From Cristatella mucedo (lineage: Eukaryota > Bryozoa > Phylactolaemata > Cristatellidae): DNA of 64,000 nt. A program made the position numbers and the translations under genes. Positions 12,908 through 61,287 of this stretch are shown here, in pieces; the first letter of the stretch is position 1, and every line of letters starts with the position of its first letter. The stretch is from positions 1-64,000 of the forward strand of contig WPIO01000247.1 of NCBI GenBank assembly GCA_009760855.2, written 5' to 3'. Under the pieces are notes generated by a model. The model worked only from the letters and a program-made list of their open reading frames with translations. It was not told the origin of the DNA and did not search any database.

Positions 12908-13042
12908 GAAGGTTTGGCCCAGTGGTTAAGATGCTCGCCCCGACCAAGGTCTGGCCGAGGTCGTGGGCTCGAGCCCACGTGTGAAAGCATATGTTAAGCG
13001 CCTGAATAGAGATTAAGTTCTCTCAGGGTGCTGTAAAAAAGA
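12908..13042 (+). mobile_element. SINE-2 copy
   Basis: A box TGGCCCAGTGGTTAAG, then CCGACCAAGGTCTGGCCGAG, the GGGCTCGAGCCC block and the LINE-like hairpin tail ending TGCTGTAAAAAAG. Confidence 0.85.
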
Positions 13043-13735
13043 AATCCACTTTTTCAAACCAACTCTCGTAGGGCTCCGGGGCTTAGAGTACAGCTCAGCT
13101 CAGCTCAAATGCCAAGGCCATCTCATTGAGCGACACTCGTATACAGGGCTTCGGCTTTTATGCTGCATAGGCAATATATTATCGCATAATCTTTTCCCTT
13201 CCATTATATTTCAGGCGCCATGACTAATAAATACTAGTCACACTCTGGCTGATTTAGCAAGCCGCCGTTTCAAGGAGGAGCTTAAGAGACAGTTCCACAT
13301 TTTCGTGAGGCCGATTGGAAAGATTGAGGCTGAGGCGAGCGTGGTTAGCATGTGCTCGCCGACTGAGACTCGAGGTCCAGGTCCATGGCGACTCGACTTG
13401 TGGTCTACACCTCTTTTAGGGAAGTGTTTACTTCGCGAGGCTGAGGAAATGGCCCGCAGGCTAAACGGCATCTAGTCGAGGCAGCAGCAGTCAGGGCACC
13501 AGCAGATTTGCGGAGAACCGAGTAACGGTCGGCATTCCACTAGTCACTGCATATTCTGCCGTGGCGAGCGAGCCGCTAGAAGAACGAGCGCCGAGCAGAG
13601 CATTTAACTTCCGATTCGTAGATTTGATGGCCATTCGGTAGTTAGGGCGGCCGAAGGAAACGCGGAGATTCTTATCAACGGCCCGACAAATGCCCGCCGG
13701 TGGGTATTGTGCGACCATAACCGACACTAATCCCG
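13043..13735. other. Intergenic stretch, nothing recognised
   Basis: No coding or repeat signature. A short AGCTC repeat occurs at about 13090. Confidence 0.35.
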
Positions 13736-14293
13736 ACAGGCTTATCTTTCGTCCCAGTCAAGCAACGGACCTTCGGACTTCGAGGTTTTTGTCACTCACT
13801 TTTAGGTCACTTCATTTTTTGGCTCCAGCCTATCTCTCAGATCTACCCACCCCACCATGCCAAGCATCGTACCACCAGCTTTCCGGAATCCAACAGTTTA
13901 CCAATACCTCGTACACACCTCAAATCCTTTAAGGACTGCGCATTTAGTTCGTTTGCTCCCAAAGCCGAGAACTCACTCCCGACTTGCGTCACAGCATCCC
14001 CTGACTTGACCACATTTAAAAAGAACTTAAACACACCTATTTAGGACAGCATTTAGTGGGTCCCTGTGATTCGTCCTTGATGTGCCTATGCGTGCTGACA
14101 CTGTACATGCTGCCACTAACCACACTTGTATGCTGACCCTGTGCACGTCACTCCTAACCATGTTATTCATGTTGTTTATCAAGCATGATATTACTCACAA
14201 TTCAATCGTGTTTCCCTTTGCCGAAAATGCAAAGTGCCTAGAAAGAGATCGAGTTTTATGAGGGCGCTTTATCGAGTGCATTATTATTATTGT
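13736..14293 (+). mobile_element. L2/CR1-like LINE, 3' part
   Basis: Enters the RT near the V-K-Q-R-x-D-F-x-V-L segment (frameshifted), continues through L-T-F-R-S-L-H-F-L-A-P-A-Y-L-S and the 3'UTR, and ends with the tail and TTA repeats. Confidence 0.8.
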
Positions 14294-14504
14294 CCATACG
14301 CCAAGGTTAATAGAAACTGTCAGTGAAGTAGCACTTGCCATTCCTTCAATTTGAAGCCACTCTCAGTCCTCCATTGCAGCATTCTTTTGAAACCATGTAC
14401 TAAATTCGCTCATACGGCTGGTGGACGGAGGTGGTGAAGGCAGTAATGTATCGCCAGACACAAATCTTGCTTATTTCAGATCGGTGATATCTCATTTCGA
14501 TTAC

Positions 14505-14775
14505 ATGTTCGAGAAAGGTGCTCGCCTTTGACAATTAAGGTCGTGGCCTCGAGCCCAGCGGTATACGTGAACCCCCTGGGTAGCGATTAAATTCTCTTAG
14601 GCCACTATTTAAATGAATTATATTTTTTCACTGAATGACTTTAAAATTTATTATGATGACCCATCTACTATTAGCCATTCAATCGTGCTTACTTTGCAGC
14701 AAATGTAAAGTACCTATACAGAGATTGAGTTGTCTGAGGGCGCTATACAAATAAAAATGCATTATTATTATTATA
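14505..14775 (+). mobile_element. SINE-2 (old) followed by LINE 3' tail
   Basis: 14505-14625 shows GGTCGTGGCCTCGAGCCC then a decayed hairpin tail. 14672-14775 is a separate LINE tail, ACCATTCAATCGTGCTT...AGGGCGCTATACAAAT with ATT repeats. Confidence 0.65.
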
Positions 14776-15599
14776 TCAACTGACCCTTTGCGTGGCGAAT
14801 TTTATTCGTGGCGTGATTCATTTTCTGTTTTAGCTCATGTGCACGGCCTCACTCCCAGCAAAAGTCGCACACTCAATCGAATAATCTCCGGCAACTGTAC
14901 TACCTCACCATGCAGTTTGGGTCGCCTCCGGCATCAAAAATCATTCGTGAATCGCGAAACCTTAAAACCAATGACATCGACGCTGTGCCAAAAAAATGTC
15001 TTCGTTGCCCCCTCGCTCACTCCTCCAACCGGCCTGCTCCCACCGGTGGCATGCCACAGCACGAAGGCAGCTAATGTTCTGGACGCATTTCCTCCTCTGG
15101 CTAATAACATTGTAGGCACTCTCCCAAACAGCCTATGGTTTAGTGTGGACTTAAAAAGTTGCATGAGAGTATTAGGCGAAAGATTGCGAAGCGGAAAAAA
15201 GATCAGGACTAGCTATCCATCGACTGGGATGCTGAGGGCTACCGTAGGCCGTACCAATCCATCTTAGCAAAGGCCAAGCCTTCCAGCTTCTAGCTTCTAT
15301 GCAAACATTTCGGAATCACAAACCGACAATCCAAAAACGCCTTAGTCGACCTCAAGCATCACCTTAACCTCCCAGCTTAGCGTTAAACTCCCCAAGTCAG
15401 AACCTTACCTAGTGGCGATCTAGCAGGCCGCTTCTTCGTCAGCACTGACCTCATCCGCTCATTGCTTTACTTCAATGCCTCCCTTAACCCTGACACTACT
15501 AACATCATCTCGAAGTTTTTCTCTTGGTCTCACAAGGACATTCGTTCTCTATATCCAATCTCCTTCTGAGATGCATTGACTGATGATGCATTGACATTG
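14776..15599 (+). other. Unassigned open frame region
   Basis: A 159-codon frame at 14788-15267 (starts MRGEFYSWRD) is longer than most spurious frames here. It is flanked on both sides by same-strand LINE pieces. It could be an unrecognised segment between endonuclease and RT of an older LINE. I see no diagnostic motif, so no function is given. Confidence 0.3.
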
Positions 15600-16930
15600 C
15601 ATTGAGATGCATTGTTGCTGCTCTGTATATGACTAACATATGTTTCTGTTTTTGCTAACCGGTTATCATGCTTCCTTTAAAGCATTATTAAAGTGCCAAA
15701 AAGAGACGCACTTTTCATGGGCACATTATAAATCGGTACGATTATCATTATTATAATAATAAATATGTCCTTAGCCTCAGGTCTCGTCCCTGCGTCCTTC
15801 AGGAGGTCCCGAACCATAGCCCCTTACTAAGAATTCGGTATATGACCTGGAGAACTTAAAACAACTACGTCTTCCTATTGTCATTCCTATCAAAGACATT
15901 GGTAAGAGTAATTTCAGACCAGCTAGACTCTTATATCAGTACTCCATAGCTGCTGAAATTCTCGCCCCTCACGTGGTATACGCCTGGTCGGTGACTACTA
16001 TCAACCAGATTGAAACTCAAATAGCTGTTTTCTATTGGCATAACAGTGTAGACCTAACTTCCGCTCAAATTCTTCTACGTTACCTAGTGAATTCTGAAAT
16101 AAATATTACATAACTAATCCATGGAGCATGCTTCCTTTTTGAGGATATGTAAAGTGCCTAGACGGAGATTGATTCTCTTCGAGAACTACATAAATGTTAA
16201 ATATAACATAATTTAATGATCGTATCTCAATGGGAAACTTCAGAACTTTGATGTCAACGGCGGGCATTGGTTATCCAGGTAATCTTTGAAATACGTAGTC
16301 CCACAGGGATCTATGCTTGGTTCAGTTTATTTTAAAATCACTTATCTTATTCTTGCCGCTGTAGTCGTCGTTTTTATGCAGACGTCGCAGCTGTTTCTGT
16401 GCTTTACCTTTCCGCGCCTTTTAGCACGCGAACCTCTCTCAACTCCCCTGTAGCATGTGTCGCTGTCATACGTCCATGGGTGTCAGCCAACCTACTAGTT
16501 TTGGAAGACCTATTATATGCCACTGGAAAGCCTAACGCTCAAAATGGGTTCGGCCAGCATATCTTCTGCGGTCTCTAAACACAATTTTAGTATCTTGTTC
16601 CGTTCCAAAATGACCATTTTCTAGACGACCAAATCAACTCCACAGTAAAGTCTGCCTAATTTAAGCTACTGACAACCACGAAAATTAAATGGAAGCAAAA
16701 AATACACTCGTGCCTCACAGCAAGTGCTCCGTCCGTGTCAGTTGTCGTTGTCCGTGTGCTTGTGCGGCTGACACCGCGCGTGTTATCGCATGACACCGCG
16801 CCTGTTATCGCATGACCCTTTGCATGTTATCAGTAACCATTCAACAGGCTCCCTTTCCAGCATATATAAAGTGCCTAGACGGAGAATTAATTCTCTGAAG
16901 GCGCCATACAAATATCTTATAATAATTATT
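15600..16930 (+). mobile_element. Cluster of three decayed LINE pieces
   Basis: 15600-15770 is a 3'UTR and tail. 15840-16205 has the I-P-I-K-D-I-G-K-S-N-F-R-P RT entry and a tail. 16215-16930 runs from S-N-G-K-L-Q-N-F-D-V-N-G through V-P-Q-G-S-M-L to another tail (GCATATATAAAGTGCC). All plus strand and heavily mutated. Confidence 0.65.
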
Positions 16931-18389
16931 ATTGGAATATTTATTTTCTCGTCAGCTATTGCATCGCGGTTTGGCAGTTGCAATTTTCGCATTACATAGC
17001 TAGCGAGAGATGCTGAATAGCGGCTACTTAGCCATTTGAGCGCCCACCAATCTGTTTGATTTCATGTGTGGACCTCGAGCTAGTAGTGCAAGCTTTACAA
17101 AGACGTGCAAATATTTTTTTTCGGTCCTCATGGCCGTATATTTCGCGTCCCGAAGTAATCGTAAGACTACCTACGGGGGTACACTTCGGCTAACGAAGAT
17201 GCAGCAAAGACGGAACAAATTTGGGAAAACTATCTTGGATCAATGCACAATGATGCGGTGCGTCTGAATCGTTCAATCAGGTACGAAGTTCCGTAGGGCT
17301 CGAAGAGATGAAACTGAAGTGCTGAAGGTAAAGGGATCGATAAAAACCTGTTCGTGAAGCTTCTGGTTTCGCAGCTTTCGTTTTCGGAGCTCATCGAACC
17401 GGCGCCGCAGCAGACGCCTCTAATCAGAGGACGGCGACAACCTGCAAGGTCTACAATGCTCTGAGCAGCATCATATTGACACAATTCACAGACCACACTG
17501 AGTTGTACCTGGGAGTCCGCGCGAGCGAGAGCCCGATCGAGCCGATTGCGTCCGTGGCGCGCACTACCCGAGAAAAGTGGCCGCCAACTGTACGCACGAG
17601 TGGCCGGCATTGCTTCGATCCGCGTGAAAACTAGAAAAAGCTAGCTTGCACCGGCGAAAAAAATGGCGGGTATAGCCAATTCAATTTGAAAACTAAAGAT
17701 CGAGCGTCGTATGAGCGTAGAGCCGTTGCACAAAGGCTCGGCCAACTCAAAGACCGTCGGACGGCGAAGACCGTAAAAATTGAGTGCGTTAATTAAGTTC
17801 CGTCTTAGGGAATTCTGAGCGAAGAGCTTTCTTGGGCGATTCTTTTAGGTAGCCGGTCAAGATTCGTTTAATAGATTGTCGGAAACATGCAGCCACATTT
17901 TCGTCCGGTCGTTCACTCCTGGAGACTTACGGTGCAACCATTTCCGCCGCGTCAGTCGTGATCTGACAGCGCCTACAATACTGCTTTTACCGTAGACGTC
18001 ACGTATTGACCTCGAAAGTTGGCCTCGCATCTACTGAAACCTTCCATGTAGGCAGCTGTTGGCTTTGCGATAAAATCGGCAGGGGCTCGGTCAGGGCTGG
18101 AAAAGTGTCTAGAGCGACCAGTAGGAGTACGTGACAAAGGGTGTGTACATGTTGTCGTTGCAAGTCGGTCTCCCAGTGCGGCGGCGACGGACGAAAGTTA
18201 AACAACGATTCAACGGCCAATTTCGAACGCTGACGCATTGCCAACCGCGCCGCATACAGCATCCCAAATCCGAGTGTAGCTAGCAGGCCTGCTGCCTTCT
18301 TCTTTAGAGCCTAGAGTTGCTCCCTGCGCGGCGGTGGCGATAGAGAGCCTCTGGGCAGTCGCCTAGATATTTTCTTGCTGCGATATAAT
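16931..18389. other. Intergenic stretch upstream of the CpG-rich block
   Basis: Contains a 126-codon minus-strand frame (17230-17610) without a recognisable domain. GC content rises toward the promoter region. No repeat identified. Confidence 0.35.
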
Positions 18390-18775
18390 ACTACTTATGC
18401 GTGCCGACACCGTGCACGCTGCCACTAACCATACTTGCATGCTGACCCTCGGTGCCCGACACCTCTAACCATGTTATGCCTGTTTTTCATTGAGCACGCT
18501 ACCGCTAACCATTCGACCGTGTTTCCTATGCAGTAAATGTAAAGTGCCTGGAAAGAGATTGGGTTCTCTGAGGGTGCTATAACAAATGTGTTATTATCAT
18601 TATTGTTATTACATTTACATAGCGCTATGAGAGAACTTGATCACTTTCTGGGCACTTTACTTTGCTGACAAATAATAATAATAATAATAATACGTTTGTA
18701 CAGCATCCTCGGAGAACTTAACCTCCTTCTTGGCACTATACGCATGCTGTATGATCACGATTATCAAGCATGATC
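18390..18775. mobile_element. Two LINE 3' ends in tail-to-tail inverted orientation
   Basis: 18390-18608 is a plus-strand 3'UTR and tail. From 18604 a minus-strand tail follows (CGCTATGAGAGAACTTGATC), then AAT repeats and a second minus-strand tail to about 18775. The ATT/AAT runs abut. Confidence 0.75.
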
Positions 18776-20463
18776 TTTCAAAGTCCTATTAGTTTCAGTT
18801 TTTTCTTATCAGTTTCGGGCCACCGCCTTCCGCATAAGCTCCCCACGCTGGAACCACTTTTAGCGACCCCGATCTAAGTAGACGCCCCGACCAGAGTTTC
18901 GCATACGCGAAAGCTCGCGTCTGCTAAAGCTCGATACTAATTAGAATGCGATGGAAGAACGCGATCCAGCCCAGCGCCGCGATTACACTGGATGGAGCGA
19001 GCGGCTAGCCAGCCTCCATTCGGCCGAGCGTCCCGCTTAGAGCGGCCGATCGAATTCCAAATGATGAGGACGGTAGCTCACTGTACGGCGAAAGTCGCGC
19101 CTGTTCCATTACTGGCCGCCCAGATGCCGTCGAGTTGGGCGACGTCGAGCGGCTTCTCTTTTTTTTTCTTCAAGCGATCCCGAAAAGCCAGCCTTCGCTC
19201 TCTCGCTCCAGGGTTCCCGAGTGCAGACAGAAACCTGCGCGTGCAATAGCATTTGACCTCTCTCGGGTGGCAGGCGAGCGACCACGCTAAAGCGAAAGGC
19301 AGCCCCTCACCCCCCCCCCGCTGGGGTGCGGCCCGGTGGACAGCCGCCGGCAGGTTATTTCATTGACTTATATAGAGGTTTTGCATTTTGTTATAGGAGC
19401 CGCGCTCTGCTACTCCCACGAAGTAGGAATGCTTTGTTTCCGCACATTTGTTTCGCGTCCGATTTCGTTATTGTCCGCCCGAGGGACACGCTCGAACACG
19501 TCTGCTCGAACGCGCTAATCGGGAATGAGATTTCGCGAAGCTAAATCTTGCGGTCCAGTCGACCCGCGGGGCAGCTGTCACACCGCCGCCATTCGTCTTC
19601 GCTGGCAGGCGACGGCGAACGTGGGCCCAACGATACCATAAATTACGACGCAATCTGCTGTCAATAGTAGCGCGATCGTCTAGCAACCTAGCGGGCGTGG
19701 CGGCGGCGGCGGCGGCAGCAGCGAGCGGTGTCCGGCAGGCTCGAGGTGCTTCGTCGCGCGGCACAGCGAGCGCCGTTTCTCAGAGGTTCGGATTATTTTA
19801 GGAGCGGCGACATCGCGCGTGCCCAAGAGCTACTCGGAAGCGTCGCGAGGAAAGCTTCGCTCACGACCGTGCGGCGGGAGGGCGGGCGCTCTCGTTAAGC
19901 CGCCGCACCTAAGCAGCGTTTTGCCCGCGCTCGCGGCTTTTACGGCCGTCGACGGCGCAGCGGCTAGATCGCGCTATCGCGTCCGTCGGATTTTCCTGCG
20001 CCCTCCCCTGCCAGTCTCGCTCAGTCCAGCCGCCCGGAGGCTCCGCGCAGTCTCCGCGCGCGCTCGAGGGCCGCCGCCACCGCTCGCAGGCGGCGGCGGC
20101 GGCACTCTCCGGAGCGAGCGCTCGCCGGCGGCGACTGCTTGGCCTCGAGCCGACGCCGCCGGAGGGCGCGAGGCGGCTCTCGCCGACCGACCGCGCCGCC
20201 GCCGCCCGAAGACGTCGGCTAACCGACGCGATAGCCGAGCCGACGCCGGCCGAGCAATCGATGCGAGAGCGCGAACGCTCGCGCGGAGCGCGTAGCCGCG
20301 AGCGCTTTGGAGCACAGCGCCCTTCGACAGCTGGGGCGGGAAGCCGACGTTGCGCTCGGCGACTTCAGCCGACCTCGGCGTGGGCTCGGGACTGCCGTGG
20401 GCGCGGTGGCGGCCGGCTCCCGTCGCAGCCGCCGCGCCCGCGGCAAGTCGCGCAGCTGCTCGG

Positions 20464-56300
<35,837 letters not shown>

Positions 56301-56696
56301 GCTGCAAAGTGGACAGGCGCCGAGCATTGGATCCGTGGACGTGGTCACGCTGCTGCATTGGCCGTTGCTGCGACGGCATGTTCCATACCGAGGTTGCCGC
56401 GTACGTGCGCACTTGGCTGGCCCCATTCGTCTGGTTGCCATGCTTCGCCCGGGTTCTGGTCGCGACAGCACCACTGCAGGGCATCTCGGGTCGTCCCCGA
56501 CAGATGGCGATCACGTGTGCTCTGCCACATGCCGTGACCCCTCGGACTCTCAGTGACTTCAACTCGTCAGCTGCCACGGCTGCTGTTGCCATGATGCATG
56601 TGGGCAGTCTGCAATGAGCGATCCAAAGCCTGCGAGCCAGCAATACCTTCACTAGACAGGAAATGGGCTGGTCGTTAGCTTGGCGAAATTGCTCCA

Positions 56697-56914
56697 CTCG
56701 TCTGCCAGTGATCTTCCTGCAATTGGCAGACGAGCCTGCAGTGCGCGGTCGGCAGAAGGACCCCGGAAGCCGCTGCAGCAGCTGCAGCGGCTGACCATTC
56801 AGTGGCTCAGCCCGCTGCTCCCCCTAGTGCACTGCACTGGTGACAGTTTAGATTAGTGGCATTGTCGGCATTTCACAAGACCCTCGCAGCACGGTCCATG
56901 CTGTGCTGCGAGGG
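56697..56914 (+). other. 3'UTR cluster of three perfect hairpins
   Basis: Three perfect inverted repeats: 56697-56707 with 56724-56734 (11 bp, 16-nt loop), 56768-56778 with 56782-56792 (11 bp, 3-nt loop) and 56881-56892 with 56903-56914 (12 bp, 10-nt loop). All lie in the inferred L3MBTL 3'UTR. Function unknown. Confidence 0.7.
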
Positions 56915-57007
56915 GATGGATCGCGAGAGCGACGGTGCGCTCCTCAGTCGCCGGCTCAGCTTCTGTGATCTACGCTGAGCATGTTGTCTTATTTTTGTAA
57001 GCAATTC

Positions 57008-57013
57008 ATTAAA
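57008..57013 (+). promoter_or_regulatory. Candidate polyadenylation signal ATTAAA
   Basis: ATTAAA about 710 bases after the L3MBTL stop, the first good variant signal I see there. A 7-bp hairpin (57023-57029 with 57040-57046) follows directly. Likely 3' end of the transcript, though not provable from sequence alone. Confidence 0.5.
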
Positions 57014-57554
57014 AGGCTTGGCACCCAGCTTCTTATAAGGCTGGGTCCGGTCACGTGACAGACGCTGGCATATATAAGCCTCTACAATCGTGTCTTCGAC
57101 TGCTGTAGCTAAGCAGAGAATTACTTGGATTACAGGCTGTGCAATTTATGATACATATTGATATGTGTCGTCTGTCTGCCTTTGTGTCGAACTATGGCAG
57201 ATCTTTAAATATATCCTCTACTCATTTGCTCATTGGACTTGCCGTCGGCACGTGTGAGTGCATTTGCCTTCGATCAAGCTGCTTAGCCACTTCTTCTAGA
57301 CATCAGTTGCAGTCTAGTTGTTTGGTGTTACTGCTTAGTTAATTGGGTGTAACTGAAATGCAGCAGCTTCTATAGTGTGGTGATATTGCTTTGATGCTGT
57401 CAATATTCGAGGCTGGGTCTACGGTGGTCATTTCTCTAGTGTCTTCTACAGCCAGTAATAATTGCCGTTGTAGCAAAGGGGCCAGCCAAGAGCTTGCCGT
57501 TTGTTGATGCAGTTATGGATTGCGATATTTATGCAAATTGTCACATAACGCTCT

Positions 57555-57675
57555 GCAATAATAATACATTTGATAAAGCACCATCAGAGAACTCAATCTC
57601 TTTTAGGCGCTTTACAATTGCTGCAATGGAAGCACGATCGAATGGTTAGTGGTAGCATGTTCAGTAAACAACCGA
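57555..57675 (-). mobile_element. LINE 3' tail
   Basis: AAT repeats, AAAGCACCATCAGAGAACTC and GGAAGCACGATCGAATGG. RT absent. Confidence 0.8.
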
Positions 57676-58849
57676 ATCTTCGTTCAAATGGTCTTCTGAA
57701 CTATTGACTATACCTTTGATATAACAGTGAACCAATGTAGTTTGCTCAAGGCTCTTTAAGTCACTTTCAGGCCTATTTTTAGCATGGGTGGTTCCCAGTT
57801 AGCTGCTGTCTCCAGCTTAGCCTTGCCTGCGGCTACGCTTTTCAGTCTGTGCTTACCGAAGAACATTCACTTTCGGTTTAGCTGCAATCAGCTCGGTGCA
57901 GCTGCTTGTAACCCTTCCCCCTCCTGTTCACTCAACAAAGAACTGAGCAATTGAAGCTGGGATGAAACAGCAGACGTACGATTGACGTACATACGCGATG
58001 GATCGATTCCGAACGGGAGGTCGAGGCAGCAGTGAAGGCTGTGTGAAGCATGCAAATTTCAGATCATCTGCTCGGACTGCAGGGCAATAGCATTTCACAT
58101 GCACCAACTGTTGCTTGCCGAAAGAAATGATCCGACGAAGTGGACAGCAGTATAACTACTGCTGGTCTTGAGCTATGCCAAAGGCTGTGAGTAAAGCCGG
58201 TGGAGTCTTGTTGCTGCACCACGCCGATCATAAAGCTTTCAACCAAATGAAATGGTCATCATTTGCATATAAGGCACCCACTTGCCACTAGCTTGACAAT
58301 TGGGATAGCTAGTCACAAAGGGATCAATTGTTCTGCTGGGCCCGCTAGCAAACGGCCAGCTTCGGCCAGTCGGCTGCTGCTATTCAACCTCTGCCTGCGT
58401 AGGAAGTCGGTCGCTAGGTAGAACACGGTAGCTACAGCCATTGTCCAGTCGTATTTCTGAGACGGGTCTAGCATAGCTGTCTTGGCTAGACTTCCTCCCC
58501 TCCCCCAGATATCTCCAATTGACGAGGTGAGTAGGACTATCTCCTCACGGTCAAGAGCTCCTACCCTGCTCTTCTCGGACTCTTGGTCATCGCACCATTC
58601 ACAATCTCTGAATGAGTGCACATAGTAAAGGCAACGATATGACGAGAGATATTGGTTATAACTTACTTAAATTTTCGTGATGGTCACTCCGACTTGAAGT
58701 GAGCATACTCTGGCATTTTAAAAGTGGTTAAGTAAAGGTGTAGGCGTAAACATACCACACTCATAAACAAAGCCCTTAACTAGGGAAGCACATTAAAAAC
58801 AATAACATTGGATTAACGACCATTAGCAACTCATTTTGCTGAATAATAA
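57676..58849. other. Intergenic stretch, nothing recognised
   Basis: Only short frames without family resemblance. No repeat or RNA gene seen. Confidence 0.35.
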
Positions 58850-59150
58850 TAATAACGCTTGATAGAGAGCCCTTAGATAACTCAAGCTCTTTCTAGGTGC
58901 TTTACATTTGCTGCAAAGGAAACACGATTGGGTGGTCAGTGGTAGCATGCTCGATAAACAAGAATAATCATAGTTAGGGGTGACATGCACAGGGTCAGCA
59001 CGAAAGTGTGGTTAGTGGTAGCATGCAGCAGTGTCAGCACCCATAAGCACATAAGGGACGAATCACAGGAATCCACTAAATGCTGTGATAAATAGGTGCA
59101 TTTTAAAATTCTTTTTAAATGTGGTCAAGTCAGGGGATGTCATAACGGCA
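58850..59150 (-). mobile_element. LINE 3'UTR and tail
   Basis: Minus-strand tail with AAT repeats, the GCATGCAGCAGTGTCAGCAC 3'UTR, and a cut just inside the RT end. Confidence 0.85.
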
Positions 59151-59209
59151 AGAAAGCCGTACTCGCAGCCAGCTAGCTAAAGACTACTCGCATTTAAAAT
59201 ACTGATATA

Positions 59210-60420
59210 GTAATAATAATAACAATAATACATTTGATAAAGCGCCCTCAGAGAACTCCGTCTCTTTCTAGGCACTTTACAATTGTTGCAAAGGAAGCCC
59301 GATCAAATGGCTAGTGGTAGCGTGCTCATTAAGCAGCAACAATAAAATGGTTAGTGGCAGCATGCACAGTGTCAGCATCGATAAGCACATGAAGGTCGAA
59401 TCACATGGACCCGCTAAGCGCTGTGATACATAAGAACGATTTGGGTTTCTTTTTAAATGTGGTAAAGCCAGGAGATGTCATGAGACAAGTCGGAAGTGAG
59501 TTCCAGGCTTTGAGCGCATACGGACTAAAGGCATGGTCTCCAAAGGATTTGAGATTTGTACGAGGTAGGAGTAAACAGATTCCGAAAAGTGAGTGGTACG
59601 ATGCTTAGCATGGTGGGGCAGTAGATCTTATAGGTAGGCCGGAGCCAAAGAATGAAGGGACCTGAATGTACGGGACAAAACCTTGAAATCGATGCGTTTC
59701 TTGACTGGGAGCCAGTGCACGTAGGCGAGAAGTGGTGTGATGTGGAAACTGCGACGCTCACGACAGGCAAGCCTAGCTGCACAGTTTTGCACCAGCTGTA
59801 AGCGCCTAAGTGCACAGGCCGGTAGACCAGCAAGCAGTGAGATACAGAAGTGAAGACGGGATGTCACAAATGTATGGACCAAATTATATGTTTTATCCCT
59901 GTCTAAACAAGCCCAAATTTAAGCAATGTTATGTAGCTGAAAGTAGGCAGACTTGACTGTGGAGCTGACGTGGTCGTCTAACGAAAGGTCATTTTGGAAC
60001 AGGACACCTAGATTTCGTGCAGGTTTAAGAGGATATATGCTGGTAGAGCTGATTTTGAGCGTTAGCCTTTCCAATTTCTGAATCACACTTGGTTTGCTCA
60101 TAACTAGTACGTTGGTTTTATCATCATTCAATTTAAGAAAATTTGCTGCCATCCATGTGCGGATGTCATCAATATATGCAGTAAGGGAGTTGAGAGAATT
60201 GACGTGCTCGAAGGCTGGGAGGGATCAAAGCAAAGGTACAACTGAGTGTCATCTGCATAGAAGTGAAAGCCTAGATTGTACTTGGCAATCGGATCTTAAG
60301 TGGGAGAGTATAAACCGTGAAGAGAACTGGACCAAGCTCGAAGCCCTGAGGTATCCCATATTTCAGTCGTTGCTCTGATGATCTTTGCCCATTCACATCA
60401 ATGCTCTACGGAGCCTCTCA
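59210..60420 (-). mobile_element. L2/CR1-like LINE, RT and 3' end
   Basis: Minus strand: tail, 3'UTR, then RT with [44 protein letters not shown], up to V-N-G near 60390. A few frameshifts split the frame. Confidence 0.9.
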
Positions 60421-61287
60421 CTGAGTTCTAAAAACCAAGGAAACACATTAAAAACATTTACAATTAGTAATGCCATCACAACTGAAATGAAGATGCCAAT
60501 TTACAACCCAGCATGCGTGCAACTACGAGAGCCCGACAAAACAGTTAAAGCCATAGCTAAGTAAGCACGAAGTACCTAACAACCGTTAACCTAACTTCTG
60601 AGAAGTAGTCTTGCAATAGCGATGAATGAGTAGCTCGCTTGCTCTGACGGGCTCGGCCGAGCGTAGCATGAAACCGAGGAATAAGTTCATCGATGCACAT
60701 AACAGTCTCCCCTTAGTAGTAAAGGCAATTTCCCTGCCAGTGCCGCCTCCGAGCCGCCAGCCCATTTTAAGTAAAATGCCTCATGATGAGCCACTACGTG
60801 GTCTGAACCTTGCAGTCCATTGAAGCTCCAGGTCCAACCGCATTCGGACTATGCAGTTCAAAGCCTTTAAGTTCAGTTACTGAAGTTAGTTGTCCTCTGA
60901 AGTTATCCGGACAATCGTTACACGGCGAACGGGCATGAGTACGAACGAACTGACAAGCTGGCATTTATTTTAAAGTGTAAAATTATTTCCTCATCGCTTT
61001 TTCGACTTAGATTTACTTCTGACAGGAATGCCTAAGATTGGTGCCTTGCAGAGCGGCTGTGCTCGTCGGGAATTATTTTGGTCAGGTCTTTAAAAAGCCT
61101 AATCAGGTTTTTATCTACAATAAGCTGCTGACAAGGACAAGTTCACGTCTGACTTAGTACTACATATAAAGTGCATCTCAGCTGCAAAAGGGAGTCTGCA
61201 ATGAAATCGGAAAGCTGCACATTAATTAGATGGTCTGTAACATCTCGACGCACCTGTCCAGCGGCAATGGCCCTCGGTCTTAGTCTT
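60421..61287. other. Intergenic stretch, nothing recognised
   Basis: No coding, RNA or repeat signature. Confidence 0.4.

Noticed and set aside
17230-17610. 126-codon minus-strand frame
   Set aside because: No recognisable domain, no splice context and no repeat homology visible. Left unassigned.
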